A stretch of 7,783 bases of DNA from Ignavibacteriales bacterium (GTDB taxonomy: Bacteria; Bacteroidota; Ignavibacteria; Ignavibacteriales; Ignavibacteriaceae). Shown here piece after piece: positions 1-6,649 of this stretch (the first letter of the stretch is position 1; each line of letters opens with the position of its first letter). A program made the translations under genes and the position numbers. The notes under the pieces are model-generated. The model did no database searches and was not told the DNA's origin. It saw only the letters and a program-made list of their open reading frames with translations. The DNA lies in NCBI GenBank assembly GCA_020061995.1, contig JAGUXE010000022.1, positions 1 through 7,783 of the forward strand, written 5' to 3'.

Positions 1-875
1 AATAAAGGTTTTCTAATATATTCGATTGTAATCTTCAATTCATCAAGCTTATCAATTAGTTTTTGTAATTCAGAAAAATCAGATGAAAGTATCAAATGTA
101 TTGGTGAATTAATAACTAGTTTTAGATTTACCATATTTCGTTCTTTAAGTCGTGTTAACAGATTAATTAGCACAGCTTTTGCAATCAATCCGGGAACGAC
201 AATTTCATCAACACCATCTTTTATTTCTTCTAAAAGCTGTGATGTATCTACCATTTCGAGAAGTGATTTCAATTCAGAATTTGTTTCATTCATTTTAGAA
301 ATAATTTTTATGGTCTTTAATTCCCCATATTTTTCTTTAGAAACTGAATATGAAAATATTCGTTCAATTGACTTCATTTCAGACGAAAGTACAGAAATAT
401 TACTATTTCTCGAAGCTCCGGTTGTAAATATTATTTTATCAATGATCGACATTGGTGAAATTCGATTAAGTGAACCATCAACAAAAAGAATTTCAACTTT
501 GTACTCATTAATCAGATCAATAATATTTTCGAGATCACTTTTTTTATTTGGACCTGAAATTACAAGTAATCCGGGCTTAGTAATTTTTACAATAAAAATT
601 TCTCCAAGTGCAGTCTTCAACCCGGTTCTTTTTAACAATTCGTATTTAACATCACTTGTTTGTAAACATTTTTCGGATGTTGCAACAATTACATTTTTTT
701 CAATTAACAATCTCGGTTTTGGAAGTAGAGTAATATTATCAATTTCTTCCCCATCATAACCTATTCCTGTAACTGCAATTGTTTTTTGATATTGTCCTAA
801 ACTTCCAAGTAAAAAAGAAAGAGTTGTAGTCTTTCCTGTATTCTTTGCTGTTCCCACAATACCGATTACTTGCAT
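1..875 (-). CDS. KamB-like P-loop reactivase subunit for a B12-dependent aminomutase (3' end outside window)
   Basis: The reading frame is open from an ATG at 873-875 to the left edge: 291 codons without a stop, C-terminus missing. The product opens with a BioD-like P-loop: G8, five residues, then G14-K15-T16-T17. It continues with a GYDGEEID motif at 39-46, a KPR motif near 53-55 and a Walker-B-like strand ending VDGSLNR at 132-138. From memory, this order matches KamB, the non-MutS subunit of the D-lysine 5,6-aminomutase reactivase. That factor uses ATP to exchange damaged cobalamin on the mutase. I could not run an alignment. The gene starts only 3 nt after the stop of the mutase gene and has no good ribosome binding site, which suggests translational coupling and a role serving that mutase. 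A MutS-like KamC partner would be expected just beyond the left edge. Alternatively it is an unrelated SIMIBI-class GTPase/ATPase. The P-loop call is firm and the KamB call is moderate. Confidence 0.7.
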   Translation of the reverse strand, partial: MQVIGIVGTAKNTGKTTTLSFLLGSLGQYQKTIAVTGIGYDGEEIDNITLLPKPRLLIEKNVIVATSEKCLQTSDVKYELLKRTGLKTALGEIFIVKITKPGLLVISGPNKKSDLENIIDLINEYKVEILFVDGSLNRISPMSIIDKIIFTTGASRNSNISVLSSEMKSIERIFSYSVSKEKYGELKTIKIISKMNETNSELKSLLEMVDTSQLLEEIKDGVDEIVVPGLIAKAVLINLLTRLKERNMVNLKLVINSPIHLILSSDFSELQKLIDKLDELKITIEYIRKPL

Positions 876-878
876 ATC

Positions 879-2687
879 TTAATTTAGGTTTCTTATAGTT
901 TCAAAACCGAATTTACCGGGATATGCACCATCCTCCTGGTTTCCCAGATCACCTAAATTAATTGATTCTGCAAGATTATTTCTACTCGCAACCAATTTTA
1001 ATACATCTATTACTTTTTTCCTTAATTCAGAAATAAAATCATCACATTTTGAAGTAGTGCTAAATGAAGCATCACCGATAAACCTATAAGCATCGGTTAT
1101 GGCTCTTATACTATCAATTCTTGATGTAATACAGATTGGACCTCTTGAATAGGCTTCATCTGTAGAAGCAACAGTTATTGCATCAACTCCTAATGAGGCA
1201 GCAAGCGCTGCATGATAAGAAGTTGCATTTGCACTTTGCACACGTTCTTCAGTTTGAGTCATAAAAGCAATTGGTTCACCGGGCCAAATTGGCATATCGG
1301 CAATTGACCTTAGGAGTTTAATTTTGGCAGCATTATAATCAATAAAATTTTGCTTCATCATTCCGTTAATTACTATATGTGGACCATAACAGAAAAGTGG
1401 TTTTGGGATTGCTTTAGCACCAAGTTTTTTACCAAGCATAACATTAATTAATAACCCTGCTAATGTTTTCCAGGCAGGAACACCACTCAACTCATCATTC
1501 CCCGGAATATCAAAAGGCATTTTAAATTTTGCCGAAAGTTTAATTGCTTCAATACCATCAATTGCAAGTCTAGTTGGATCAGTACCTGCACCAAGTGAAC
1601 CATAAACTAAATTTATTTTCGATAGATCTGCTCCTGCTAATCCGGCTAAAAGAACTGTCTCGGGAGTATTTAATCCTCGGTGTGCACGAACAGTTAATAA
1701 AGTAGTTGGGTCTAACAATTCACGCATTAATTTTATATTTTCAAATGATGTGATAGTCCCATCATTTTCGTGTGTTAGGAGTCCTTCAATTAGTCCTTCA
1801 TATCGAGCTTCCCATGATGGATTAATAATCAGATAACCGTTTATTCCCCATCGTTCACAAATCTTACCGTGTGCAATATCTAATATTGGACACCCGCTTC
1901 CTAAAAATTTGAAGATTGCCGGTTGTTTTTCATTATGCTGAATTTTGACGGGATTGATTACACCAGATTCTTTTAAATATTTCTTAAGTGCTTCTAACTC
2001 ATTTTGAGAAACTTTTCTTACACCTTTGGGATATTGTTGATTCTTATTTGCAGCAACAATAACTGCATCTGAAATAAGATTGTATTTCTGAATAAGTTTT
2101 TCTTTTACTTCAGAATTCTTCGTTTGAAAAATTTCTTCTTTTAATTTAGCTCTTTCTACTGCAGGTGAAGTCTTGCTCTCTCCCCATTTAAGAGTTTTAT
2201 CAATTATTCCTTCAAGAAGTGACTCAATTTCCTTATCAAAAAAATCATATGAATATTTAGAAGTGAAATCTTTTTTCTCTCGCTGCAAACCTTTGTTGGA
2301 AATTTTTACTTCTCTCCCTTCTATATAAGCTAATAGTTCGTCAAGATTTGAGTGTTCACCAAAGCCTTTATCGAAGCCAAGTTCGGCAGCTAATTCAGGT
2401 GTTATCGGTTTTCCACCAATTACAATTTTTGATTTTTCTCTAACTCCGGCAGCATCTAATAGGTCTACAAATCTGGCTAATAATTCTGCAACACCATAAC
2501 CAAGAGTTCTACTTACAAGGATAAAATCATAATTCCCTTTTAATGCTTTATTTACAACCGCTTCCATCGATAAATCCGGTGAAAGTAATTCGGTATTATG
2601 ACCGTTTTTGTCCAATTCACTTTTAATGATTTTAATCCCGACATCATGAACAGGGTCAAGAGGTACACATAGAATATTTTTAACCAT
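879..2687 (-). CDS. Adenosylcobalamin-dependent aminomutase-like protein with N-terminal B12 domain fused to OraS/KamD-like segment and TIM barrel
   Basis: This 602-aa protein resembles D-lysine 5,6-/D-ornithine 4,5-aminomutases with the parts reordered. Residues 1-125 are a B12-binding Rossmann domain: D11-P-V-H14-D-V-G17, then 41 residues to S59, and G91-G92. H14 is the presumed lower cobalt ligand. Residues 140-220 resemble OraS and the KamD N-terminus (TSPAVER, 173-179). Residues 250-540 are the likely TIM barrel, with ARYEGLIEG (294-302; OraE has YDGLIEG), ENIKLMREL (316-324; KamD has ENFRLMREA) and RGLNTPETVLLAG (337-349), which also recalls GlmE. In KamE and OraE the PLP lysine lies 11 residues after the B12 histidine; here that residue is L25 and the loop is about 8 residues shorter. 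A PLP Schiff base is therefore doubtful. The start overlaps the 85-aa gene by 8 nt, with AAGGGA upstream. The substrate and exact reaction are unknown, and a carbon-skeleton (glutamate-mutase-type) rearrangement is a real alternative. Confidence 0.82.
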   Translation of the reverse strand: MVKNILCVPLDPVHDVGIKIIKSELDKNGHNTELLSPDLSMEAVVNKALKGNYDFILVSRTLGYGVAELLARFVDLLDAAGVREKSKIVIGGKPITPELAAELGFDKGFGEHSNLDELLAYIEGREVKISNKGLQREKKDFTSKYSYDFFDKEIESLLEGIIDKTLKWGESKTSPAVERAKLKEEIFQTKNSEVKEKLIQKYNLISDAVIVAANKNQQYPKGVRKVSQNELEALKKYLKESGVINPVKIQHNEKQPAIFKFLGSGCPILDIAHGKICERWGINGYLIINPSWEARYEGLIEGLLTHENDGTITSFENIKLMRELLDPTTLLTVRAHRGLNTPETVLLAGLAGADLSKINLVYGSLGAGTDPTRLAIDGIEAIKLSAKFKMPFDIPGNDELSGVPAWKTLAGLLINVMLGKKLGAKAIPKPLFCYGPHIVINGMMKQNFIDYNAAKIKLLRSIADMPIWPGEPIAFMTQTEERVQSANATSYHAALAASLGVDAITVASTDEAYSRGPICITSRIDSIRAITDAYRFIGDASFSTTSKCDDFISELRKKVIDVLKLVASRNNLAESINLGDLGNQEDGAYPGKFGFETIRNLN

Positions 2688-2937
2688 TGACTATTCCCTT
2701 ATTCTCATTGTTCGATTGATTCATCAACCATGGATAAGAATTCCCGGGTTTATAAACATACTTTCGTAATCTAACCCTCATTCCATAACCATCAAATTCT
2801 TCATACATGATATCAATCTCACCCAAGTTCATTTCAATACCCAATTGCAGGGCGATTTTTTTACCGTCGTTAGGATTGGAACATACGATATATGTTTCTA
2901 CATCTATCGCATCCATTATACTATCCATTGCTTTCAT
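2680..2937 (-). CDS. Small stand-alone aminomutase dimerisation-domain (OAM_dimer-like) protein
   Basis: This is an 85-aa soluble protein with no signal peptide or membrane segment. Residues 26-43 (KKIALQLGIEMNLGEIDI) followed by an alternating strand near 50-62 resemble, from memory, the dimerisation domain at the N-terminus of KamE (around KQIALKMGLEE) and in the middle of OraE (around FAKKMNLEEVEV). In those enzymes the domain is covalently joined ahead of the B12 domain. Here it is a separate gene whose stop overlaps the mutase start by 8 nt, so it is probably a co-translated small subunit. The 15 C-terminal residues are polar, Asn-rich and probably disordered. The ATG at 2935-2937 is the only ATG between the upstream in-frame stop and the conserved region's first methionines. 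Its ribosome binding site (GGAAT) is weak, and a start at M4 cannot be excluded. The family call rests on a short match. Confidence 0.62.
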   Translation of the reverse strand: MKAMDSIMDAIDVETYIVCSNPNDGKKIALQLGIEMNLGEIDIMYEEFDGYGMRVRLRKYVYKPGNSYPWLMNQSNNENKGIVNG

Positions 2938-3036
2938 AAAAAGAATTCCATCTAATACATATGTGAAATTATCGAGAAGCGATTGAGAAAATTAAATTAT
3001 CGCTTCCCGTATGGAGGTCGGAGAGACCTAAATTAA
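2938..3036 (-). promoter_or_regulatory. Intercistronic region with two consecutive stem-loops
   Basis: The 99-nt gap between the PLP-enzyme stop and the 85-aa gene is the longest in the operon and holds two inverted repeats. The first is AGGTC (3015-3019) with GACCT (3025-3029) and a 5-nt loop. The second is GAAGCGAT (2976-2983) with ATCGCTTC (2999-3006), 15-nt loop, extended by two more pairs beyond one mismatch (2973-3009). Neither is followed by a T-run on the minus strand, so they are not classical terminators. They could be an mRNA stabiliser, a processing site or an attenuator that sets the level of the mutase genes relative to the upstream half of the operon. I see no cobalamin-riboswitch B12 box. 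Confidence 0.45.
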
Positions 3037-4503
3037 TTATTCGAAAAGACCTGCATGTTCACAAACAATTTCAATTAACATTACAAGTCCGCGAACTGTC
3101 ATTCTTGCTCTTTCTTCAATGATCTGACCGTTATTGTCTGTAGTACCAAGACCCGGTGAAATAAAAATATTTGCGTCATAAGCAATAGTTGGGATTATTC
3201 CCATTTGAGACATACCATCTTGGAATAAATTTGAACCTGAGTACATATCTTCAATACTGAAAATCGGAATTCCGATTTCGCCATTTTTCCAACTGTCTTC
3301 ATAATTGATTTCTACTGTTCCACAATTCAAACTCTTTTCTATTCTAAAGAAAGGACGAATTCGTGAATCAATCCTACTGAATTCATCTGTAACTATATTG
3401 TAAAGATCATCAATTGGTTTAGTTAAAAGAGTAGGATTGTCTCTCAAAACTCTGAGTGCTGCTAATTGTCCTGTTAAACCTTCTTTACCCGGATCCAATG
3501 TAACATAGGCAGCTTTACCGTATGATGCTGTTGTGCCATATCTCTGACCATGATATCCTAAGGCTCTTCTTATTGGGACAAGTACATCTTCTTTACCAAT
3601 TATTAAAGCACTCGTTGAAGAACCTGTTGCTTTATCCATACTGAAAATCATAACATCAGCACCAACATTTTTAATATTTGTACCAATGAATGGAATTCCC
3701 CAGGCATTATCTATAACGTAAGGAACATTATATTTTTTTGCTAAGTCAGCGATACCTTTAGAGAGAAGCGGTGTCCCATTTTTATCCTTTTCGCCATAAC
3801 CATAACCTGTTGTATCATAACCCAACGATGCAAATCCGGATAATAATGTTCTATGAATATTGGCTGTTTCAGCAATTGATTTTAATGATGCTTTAGCATC
3901 AGTATTTTTTAATAATGGAACCGGGTGGTAGTTTATTCCGTGAACAGGATATTCAGCCCCTTCAAGTGGGACTAATACTGTATCGAAATTATTTTGTCGT
4001 TTACCATAAAAACCTAACTCACCTGCAGTTGTACCTCTATCAGCAAGAATGTCTTTATACTTTGGAGGAAAAGGTCTACCGTAAGAAGCTTGATGATGTA
4101 CGTGTCTTTCAAGAGGCGCAATATAACGTGAGCGATAATTATCCCCTCTTCCTTGAGATGGAGGTGTCATCAACGAATCGAAAGAAACCCAAAGTCCACC
4201 TTCACAAGTATTTACCGGTGCCGCATCATAATCATCACCATAATATTCTTTTACAATTTCTCTAATTTGATCAACATATACGGCAAGAGGAACAACTTTT
4301 TTTGCTTCCTGAGCCATGAAATGTTCGATATCATCTCTTAGTGGAGATGGACAACCGGAAATCGCACCTGTTAAACCGAATGCGCCTTTTAGTTCTGCAG
4401 GGATATTTAAAGTTTCACCTGCTTTTTTTGCATCAGCATATATTTGCGGTATACGTTGTTGTAATCTTTTATACATCTGAAATTTTAATTTTGGCTTAGC
4501 CAT
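3037..4503 (-). CDS. Fold-type-I PLP-dependent enzyme of unassigned reaction
   Basis: This 488-aa cytosolic protein carries the hallmarks of the aspartate-aminotransferase fold. A strand ends in VIDNAWG, where D265 is the likely partner of the pyridine nitrogen. IFSMDKATGSS follows, with K291 as the likely Schiff-base lysine, and then a GYHGQRYGTT segment (317-325). The N-terminal 120 residues are unusual, with a GLTGAISGCPSP motif (43-54) and NTCEGGLW (98-105) that could form a substrate pocket. I do not recognise the subfamily. It is not the fold-type-II OrtB thiolase subunit of the ornithine pathway. It may act as an aminotransferase, a C-C lyase or a CoA-dependent cleaving enzyme downstream of the dehydrogenase, or possibly supply or handle PLP-bound substrate for the mutase. 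All of these roles are inference. It is preceded by a good ribosome binding site (CGGAG, about 7 nt from the ATG) and lies 35 nt after the 145-aa gene. Confidence 0.75.
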   Translation of the reverse strand: MAKPKLKFQMYKRLQQRIPQIYADAKKAGETLNIPAELKGAFGLTGAISGCPSPLRDDIEHFMAQEAKKVVPLAVYVDQIREIVKEYYGDDYDAAPVNTCEGGLWVSFDSLMTPPSQGRGDNYRSRYIAPLERHVHHQASYGRPFPPKYKDILADRGTTAGELGFYGKRQNNFDTVLVPLEGAEYPVHGINYHPVPLLKNTDAKASLKSIAETANIHRTLLSGFASLGYDTTGYGYGEKDKNGTPLLSKGIADLAKKYNVPYVIDNAWGIPFIGTNIKNVGADVMIFSMDKATGSSTSALIIGKEDVLVPIRRALGYHGQRYGTTASYGKAAYVTLDPGKEGLTGQLAALRVLRDNPTLLTKPIDDLYNIVTDEFSRIDSRIRPFFRIEKSLNCGTVEINYEDSWKNGEIGIPIFSIEDMYSGSNLFQDGMSQMGIIPTIAYDANIFISPGLGTTDNNGQIIEERARMTVRGLVMLIEIVCEHAGLFE

Positions 4504-4538
4504 TCTCGAACTCCGTTCTATTTATTTTTAAAGTTAAA

Positions 4539-4976
4539 TTATTTATTAAATCCTTTGATAACTATTTCGTCTCCGATTTTTAATCCGAGTTGTTTTCCGG
4601 GTATTCTTTCCTTAACCGAGATTATAGTATTTTGATGATTCGGCATGTGTGTATCATCATAACCAATAATTGTTCCTATTTCTTTTCCATTCCATGTAAC
4701 CGGGTCACCGGTAAGTAAAACACCGCTATTTTTCAATTCGACAAACGCTATATATGCAATATTATCAACCTTATCTCCGGGTTTTGCAGATGAATCATCT
4801 GTTGCGATTAATTCAATTATAGTTCCTTGAGAAAAGGCTCTGGATATGGGATGAATTAAATTCAAATCTCTATTTTCCAACTTACCATCAAGTACTACAA
4901 CAACTTCACAAACGATATCTTTTTTTGAGTGATAAAATGTACTGTTGACAAGATTTCTTTTATATGGATCTGACAT
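4539..4976 (-). CDS. Small beta-rich conserved-looking protein of unknown function
   Basis: This is a 145-aa soluble protein with no signal peptide or membrane segment. It consists mainly of short strands and turns: CEVVVVLDGK (24-33), TIIELIATDD, KPGDKVDNIAYIAFVEL (66-82), a polar loop GYDDTHMPNHQN (106-117) rich in possible metal or substrate ligands, and KIGDEIVIKG near the C-terminus (numbering from the first of two ATGs). The GD turns recall a GroES-like or OrtA-like small beta-barrel, but the match is too weak to name a family. The second ATG (4974-4976) is chosen because AGGAG at 4982-4986 lies 5 nt from it but only 2 nt from the first ATG (4979). That AGGAG overlaps the TAG stop of the upstream dehydrogenase gene, so translation is probably coupled. 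Its position between the dehydrogenase and the PLP enzyme suggests an accessory or small subunit for one of them. Confidence 0.72.
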   Translation of the reverse strand: MSDPYKRNLVNSTFYHSKKDIVCEVVVVLDGKLENRDLNLIHPISRAFSQGTIIELIATDDSSAKPGDKVDNIAYIAFVELKNSGVLLTGDPVTWNGKEIGTIIGYDDTHMPNHQNTIISVKERIPGKQLGLKIGDEIVIKGFNK

Positions 4977-4984
4977 CATTTCTC

Positions 4985-5908
4985 CTAAACAAGTTTTTTC
5001 ACAAAATCTTCAAGAGTGCCATGAAGAAAATCAATTACCGGAAGTTCAATCATTGTATAACAACCCGGTTTTTGTCTACCAGCCGCTCGTGCGGCAGAAA
5101 CCATAACTTGTGCGGTAAGAGCAGGATTATTAATCCTCATCTCAAATTTCATTATTTGATTGTGTGTGGTTCCCGAAACTCCTTTTCTCTCCATTAGTAC
5201 GCCATGTCCAACATCAATTAAATTTTGAACATCCTCCACCTCAAAAACATAAGTACGATCTTTAACAAAATATGGATCTGATTTAATTGCAATCTCAATA
5301 TCTTCGAACTTCACATCAGTTCCCAATTCTACATATACCATTCTTCTGTGAATACCCATTCCGGCAGGAACTGTTATTGATAGGGCATTTTTGACTCCTT
5401 TAATTGCTTTAACAGCACAAGTGTGTCCCATTGACATTCCGGGTCCATAATTTGTATGAGTAATCCCTCTTGGTGCCATTGCTAAAAACCAACCTCTGAT
5501 TACCGAATCAATTCCAGGGTCCCATCCCGCAGAAATAATAGAAACTTTGTTATTCTTCTTTGCAATTAAATCAAGATCATTCTTTAAATGAGGGATTTCA
5601 GAATGAATATCAAAACTATCAACAGTGTTGATACCTTTTTCCAATAAAGCGGATACTGTACTTTGTACACTTCTTGAAGGAGCACATACTATTGCTACAT
5701 CAACACCCTCAAGTTGTGAAATATCATTAACAATTTTAATTTCATTATCTCTTGAACATTTTTGTGATTTTAAAGACGCTCTAATTTTATCAATATCAAC
5801 TAAATCAACAATCCCTGCAAGTTCCATATCAGGTTCTTGAAGTAAAGCATCAAGTGCACTACACCCCACATTACCAAAACCAATTATAGCCGCTTTAATT
5901 TTATTCAT
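4985..5908 (-). CDS. ddh: meso-Diaminopimelate dehydrogenase family (type II-like) amino-acid dehydrogenase
   Basis: This 307-aa enzyme matches the meso-diaminopimelate dehydrogenase family, which reversibly oxidises the D-centre of a diamino acid to a keto group plus ammonia. Visible features are the Rossmann motif GFGNVG (10-15), SAGWDPG (126-132), YGPGMSMGH (154-162), PAGMG (181-185), ERKGVSGTTHNQ (240-251) and INNPALTAQ (259-267). Length and motifs resemble, from memory, the type II enzyme of Symbiobacterium thermophilum, which also accepts other D-amino acids. Residues 35-36 are Asp-Leu where that enzyme has the Arg-Arg pair contacting the NADP phosphate, so NAD may be the cofactor. The operon context (B12 mutase, PLP enzyme, regulator) points to catabolism rather than lysine biosynthesis. 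The natural substrate could be the mutase product instead of diaminopimelate. The start ATG follows AGGGGA by about 7 nt. The gene lies 30 nt after the regulator. Confidence 0.85.
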   Translation of the reverse strand: MNKIKAAIIGFGNVGCSALDALLQEPDMELAGIVDLVDIDKIRASLKSQKCSRDNEIKIVNDISQLEGVDVAIVCAPSRSVQSTVSALLEKGINTVDSFDIHSEIPHLKNDLDLIAKKNNKVSIISAGWDPGIDSVIRGWFLAMAPRGITHTNYGPGMSMGHTCAVKAIKGVKNALSITVPAGMGIHRRMVYVELGTDVKFEDIEIAIKSDPYFVKDRTYVFEVEDVQNLIDVGHGVLMERKGVSGTTHNQIMKFEMRINNPALTAQVMVSAARAAGRQKPGCYTMIELPVIDFLHGTLEDFVKKLV

Positions 5909-5938
5909 CCTATTTTCCCCTATTGATATAATATAAAA

Positions 5939-6634
5939 CTAATTATTTGTTTCTGAATTGAAGAACAAATTCAATGCTTTTCTGGCATTTTCACCATGAT
6001 TTTTTACTAAAATTTCAATTTCACTCTCGTCTTTATTTTCAAGAGCTGAAATGAAAGAATCGTGTTCATGTACCGATTCATCAAGATGAGAAATTAATGA
6101 GAGGTAAATATAGTTGTATCTTAAGGTTTGATTTCTTAGAACAACTATTGTTTTTCTCAACTTATCATTTCCACAATTGTCATTTATTTTTTGGTGAAAT
6201 TCAGCATTCAGTTCGAGAAATTCTTTATAATTTTTTTCTTCTGAATTTGCAATAGTCCGCATTCTATTATTAATATCGCGTAATTCCTTCAATATTGTTG
6301 GATTTAAGAATTTTACAGAAAGTCTCGCGGCTAATGCTTCTAAACAACTTTTAATCTCATAAGTTTCTTCAGCATCTTTTAAGGAAAGTGCGCTAACAAC
6401 AGCCCCTTTTCGTGGGTTTACAGTTAAAAAACCTTCTGCTTCTAATTGAAGAAAAGCTTCCCTTAATGGTGTTCGGCTTACGCCCAATTGATTTGCCACA
6501 TCAGGTTCAGCAAGTCGTTCACCGGGGACAAGTTTCCCTTCGATTATTGAGTCTCTTATTGATGCAGAGATTCTGTCGCGTAGCGATCTAATTTGCCTTA
6601 CATCGAAATTGATTAAATTTTGAATATTTTCCAT
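5939..6634 (-). CDS. GntR-family (FadR/FCD-type) transcriptional regulator
   Basis: This 231-aa DNA-binding protein is probably the local, ligand-responsive regulator of the operon it heads. The N-terminal winged helix-turn-helix (about 15-80) has the family signature PGERLAEPDVANQLGVSRTP and then LREAFLQLEAEGFLTVNPRKG. An all-helical FCD ligand-binding domain follows (about 84-226). Three likely metal-binding histidines are visible: H147 (AEFHQK), H191 (HEHDSF) and H213 (KNHGEN); the usual acidic ligand before the first appears as Asn (LNAEFH). The ATG at 6632-6634 is chosen because AAGGA lies 5-6 nt upstream. A longer frame beginning with TTG at 6676 would run through the operator and has no ribosome binding site. 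The operator at 6650-6671 just upstream implies autoregulation. The effector is probably a substrate or intermediate of the encoded pathway (inference). Confidence 0.9.
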   Translation of the reverse strand: MENIQNLINFDVRQIRSLRDRISASIRDSIIEGKLVPGERLAEPDVANQLGVSRTPLREAFLQLEAEGFLTVNPRKGAVVSALSLKDAEETYEIKSCLEALAARLSVKFLNPTILKELRDINNRMRTIANSEEKNYKEFLELNAEFHQKINDNCGNDKLRKTIVVLRNQTLRYNYIYLSLISHLDESVHEHDSFISALENKDESEIEILVKNHGENARKALNLFFNSETNN

Positions 6635-6649
6635 CTTTTTCCTTAATAC

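Noticed and set aside
310..759. Open frame of 149 codons on the plus strand
   Set aside because: It is antisense to the KamB-like gene, has no recognisable motifs, and the opposite strand gives a coherent P-loop protein running off the window.
879..2687. Calling the mutase a fused glutamate mutase (GlmS-GlmE)
   Set aside because: B12-domain spacing and the RGLNTPETVLLAG segment do recall GlmS/GlmE, but the OraS-like TSPAVER segment, the YEGLIEG and ENIKLMREL motifs, the adjacent dimerisation-domain gene and the KamB-like gene favour the KamDE/OraSE group.
2938..3036. Cobalamin riboswitch ahead of the B12-dependent enzyme
   Set aside because: The gap is too short and has no B12-box-like conserved core; only two simple stem-loops are present.
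3915..4341. Two plus-strand open frames
   Set aside because: Both lie antisense within the PLP-enzyme gene, lack ribosome binding sites and encode low-complexity His/Ile-rich sequence.
4964..5840. Plus-strand open frames of 77 and 71 codons
   Set aside because: Antisense shadows of the dehydrogenase gene, which has clear family motifs.
4985..5908. Lysine-biosynthetic role for the diaminopimelate dehydrogenase homologue
   Set aside because: No other lysine or peptidoglycan gene is nearby, the operon has a dedicated GntR regulator and B12 mutase, and the NADP-binding Arg pair is absent; biosynthesis remains possible but less likely.
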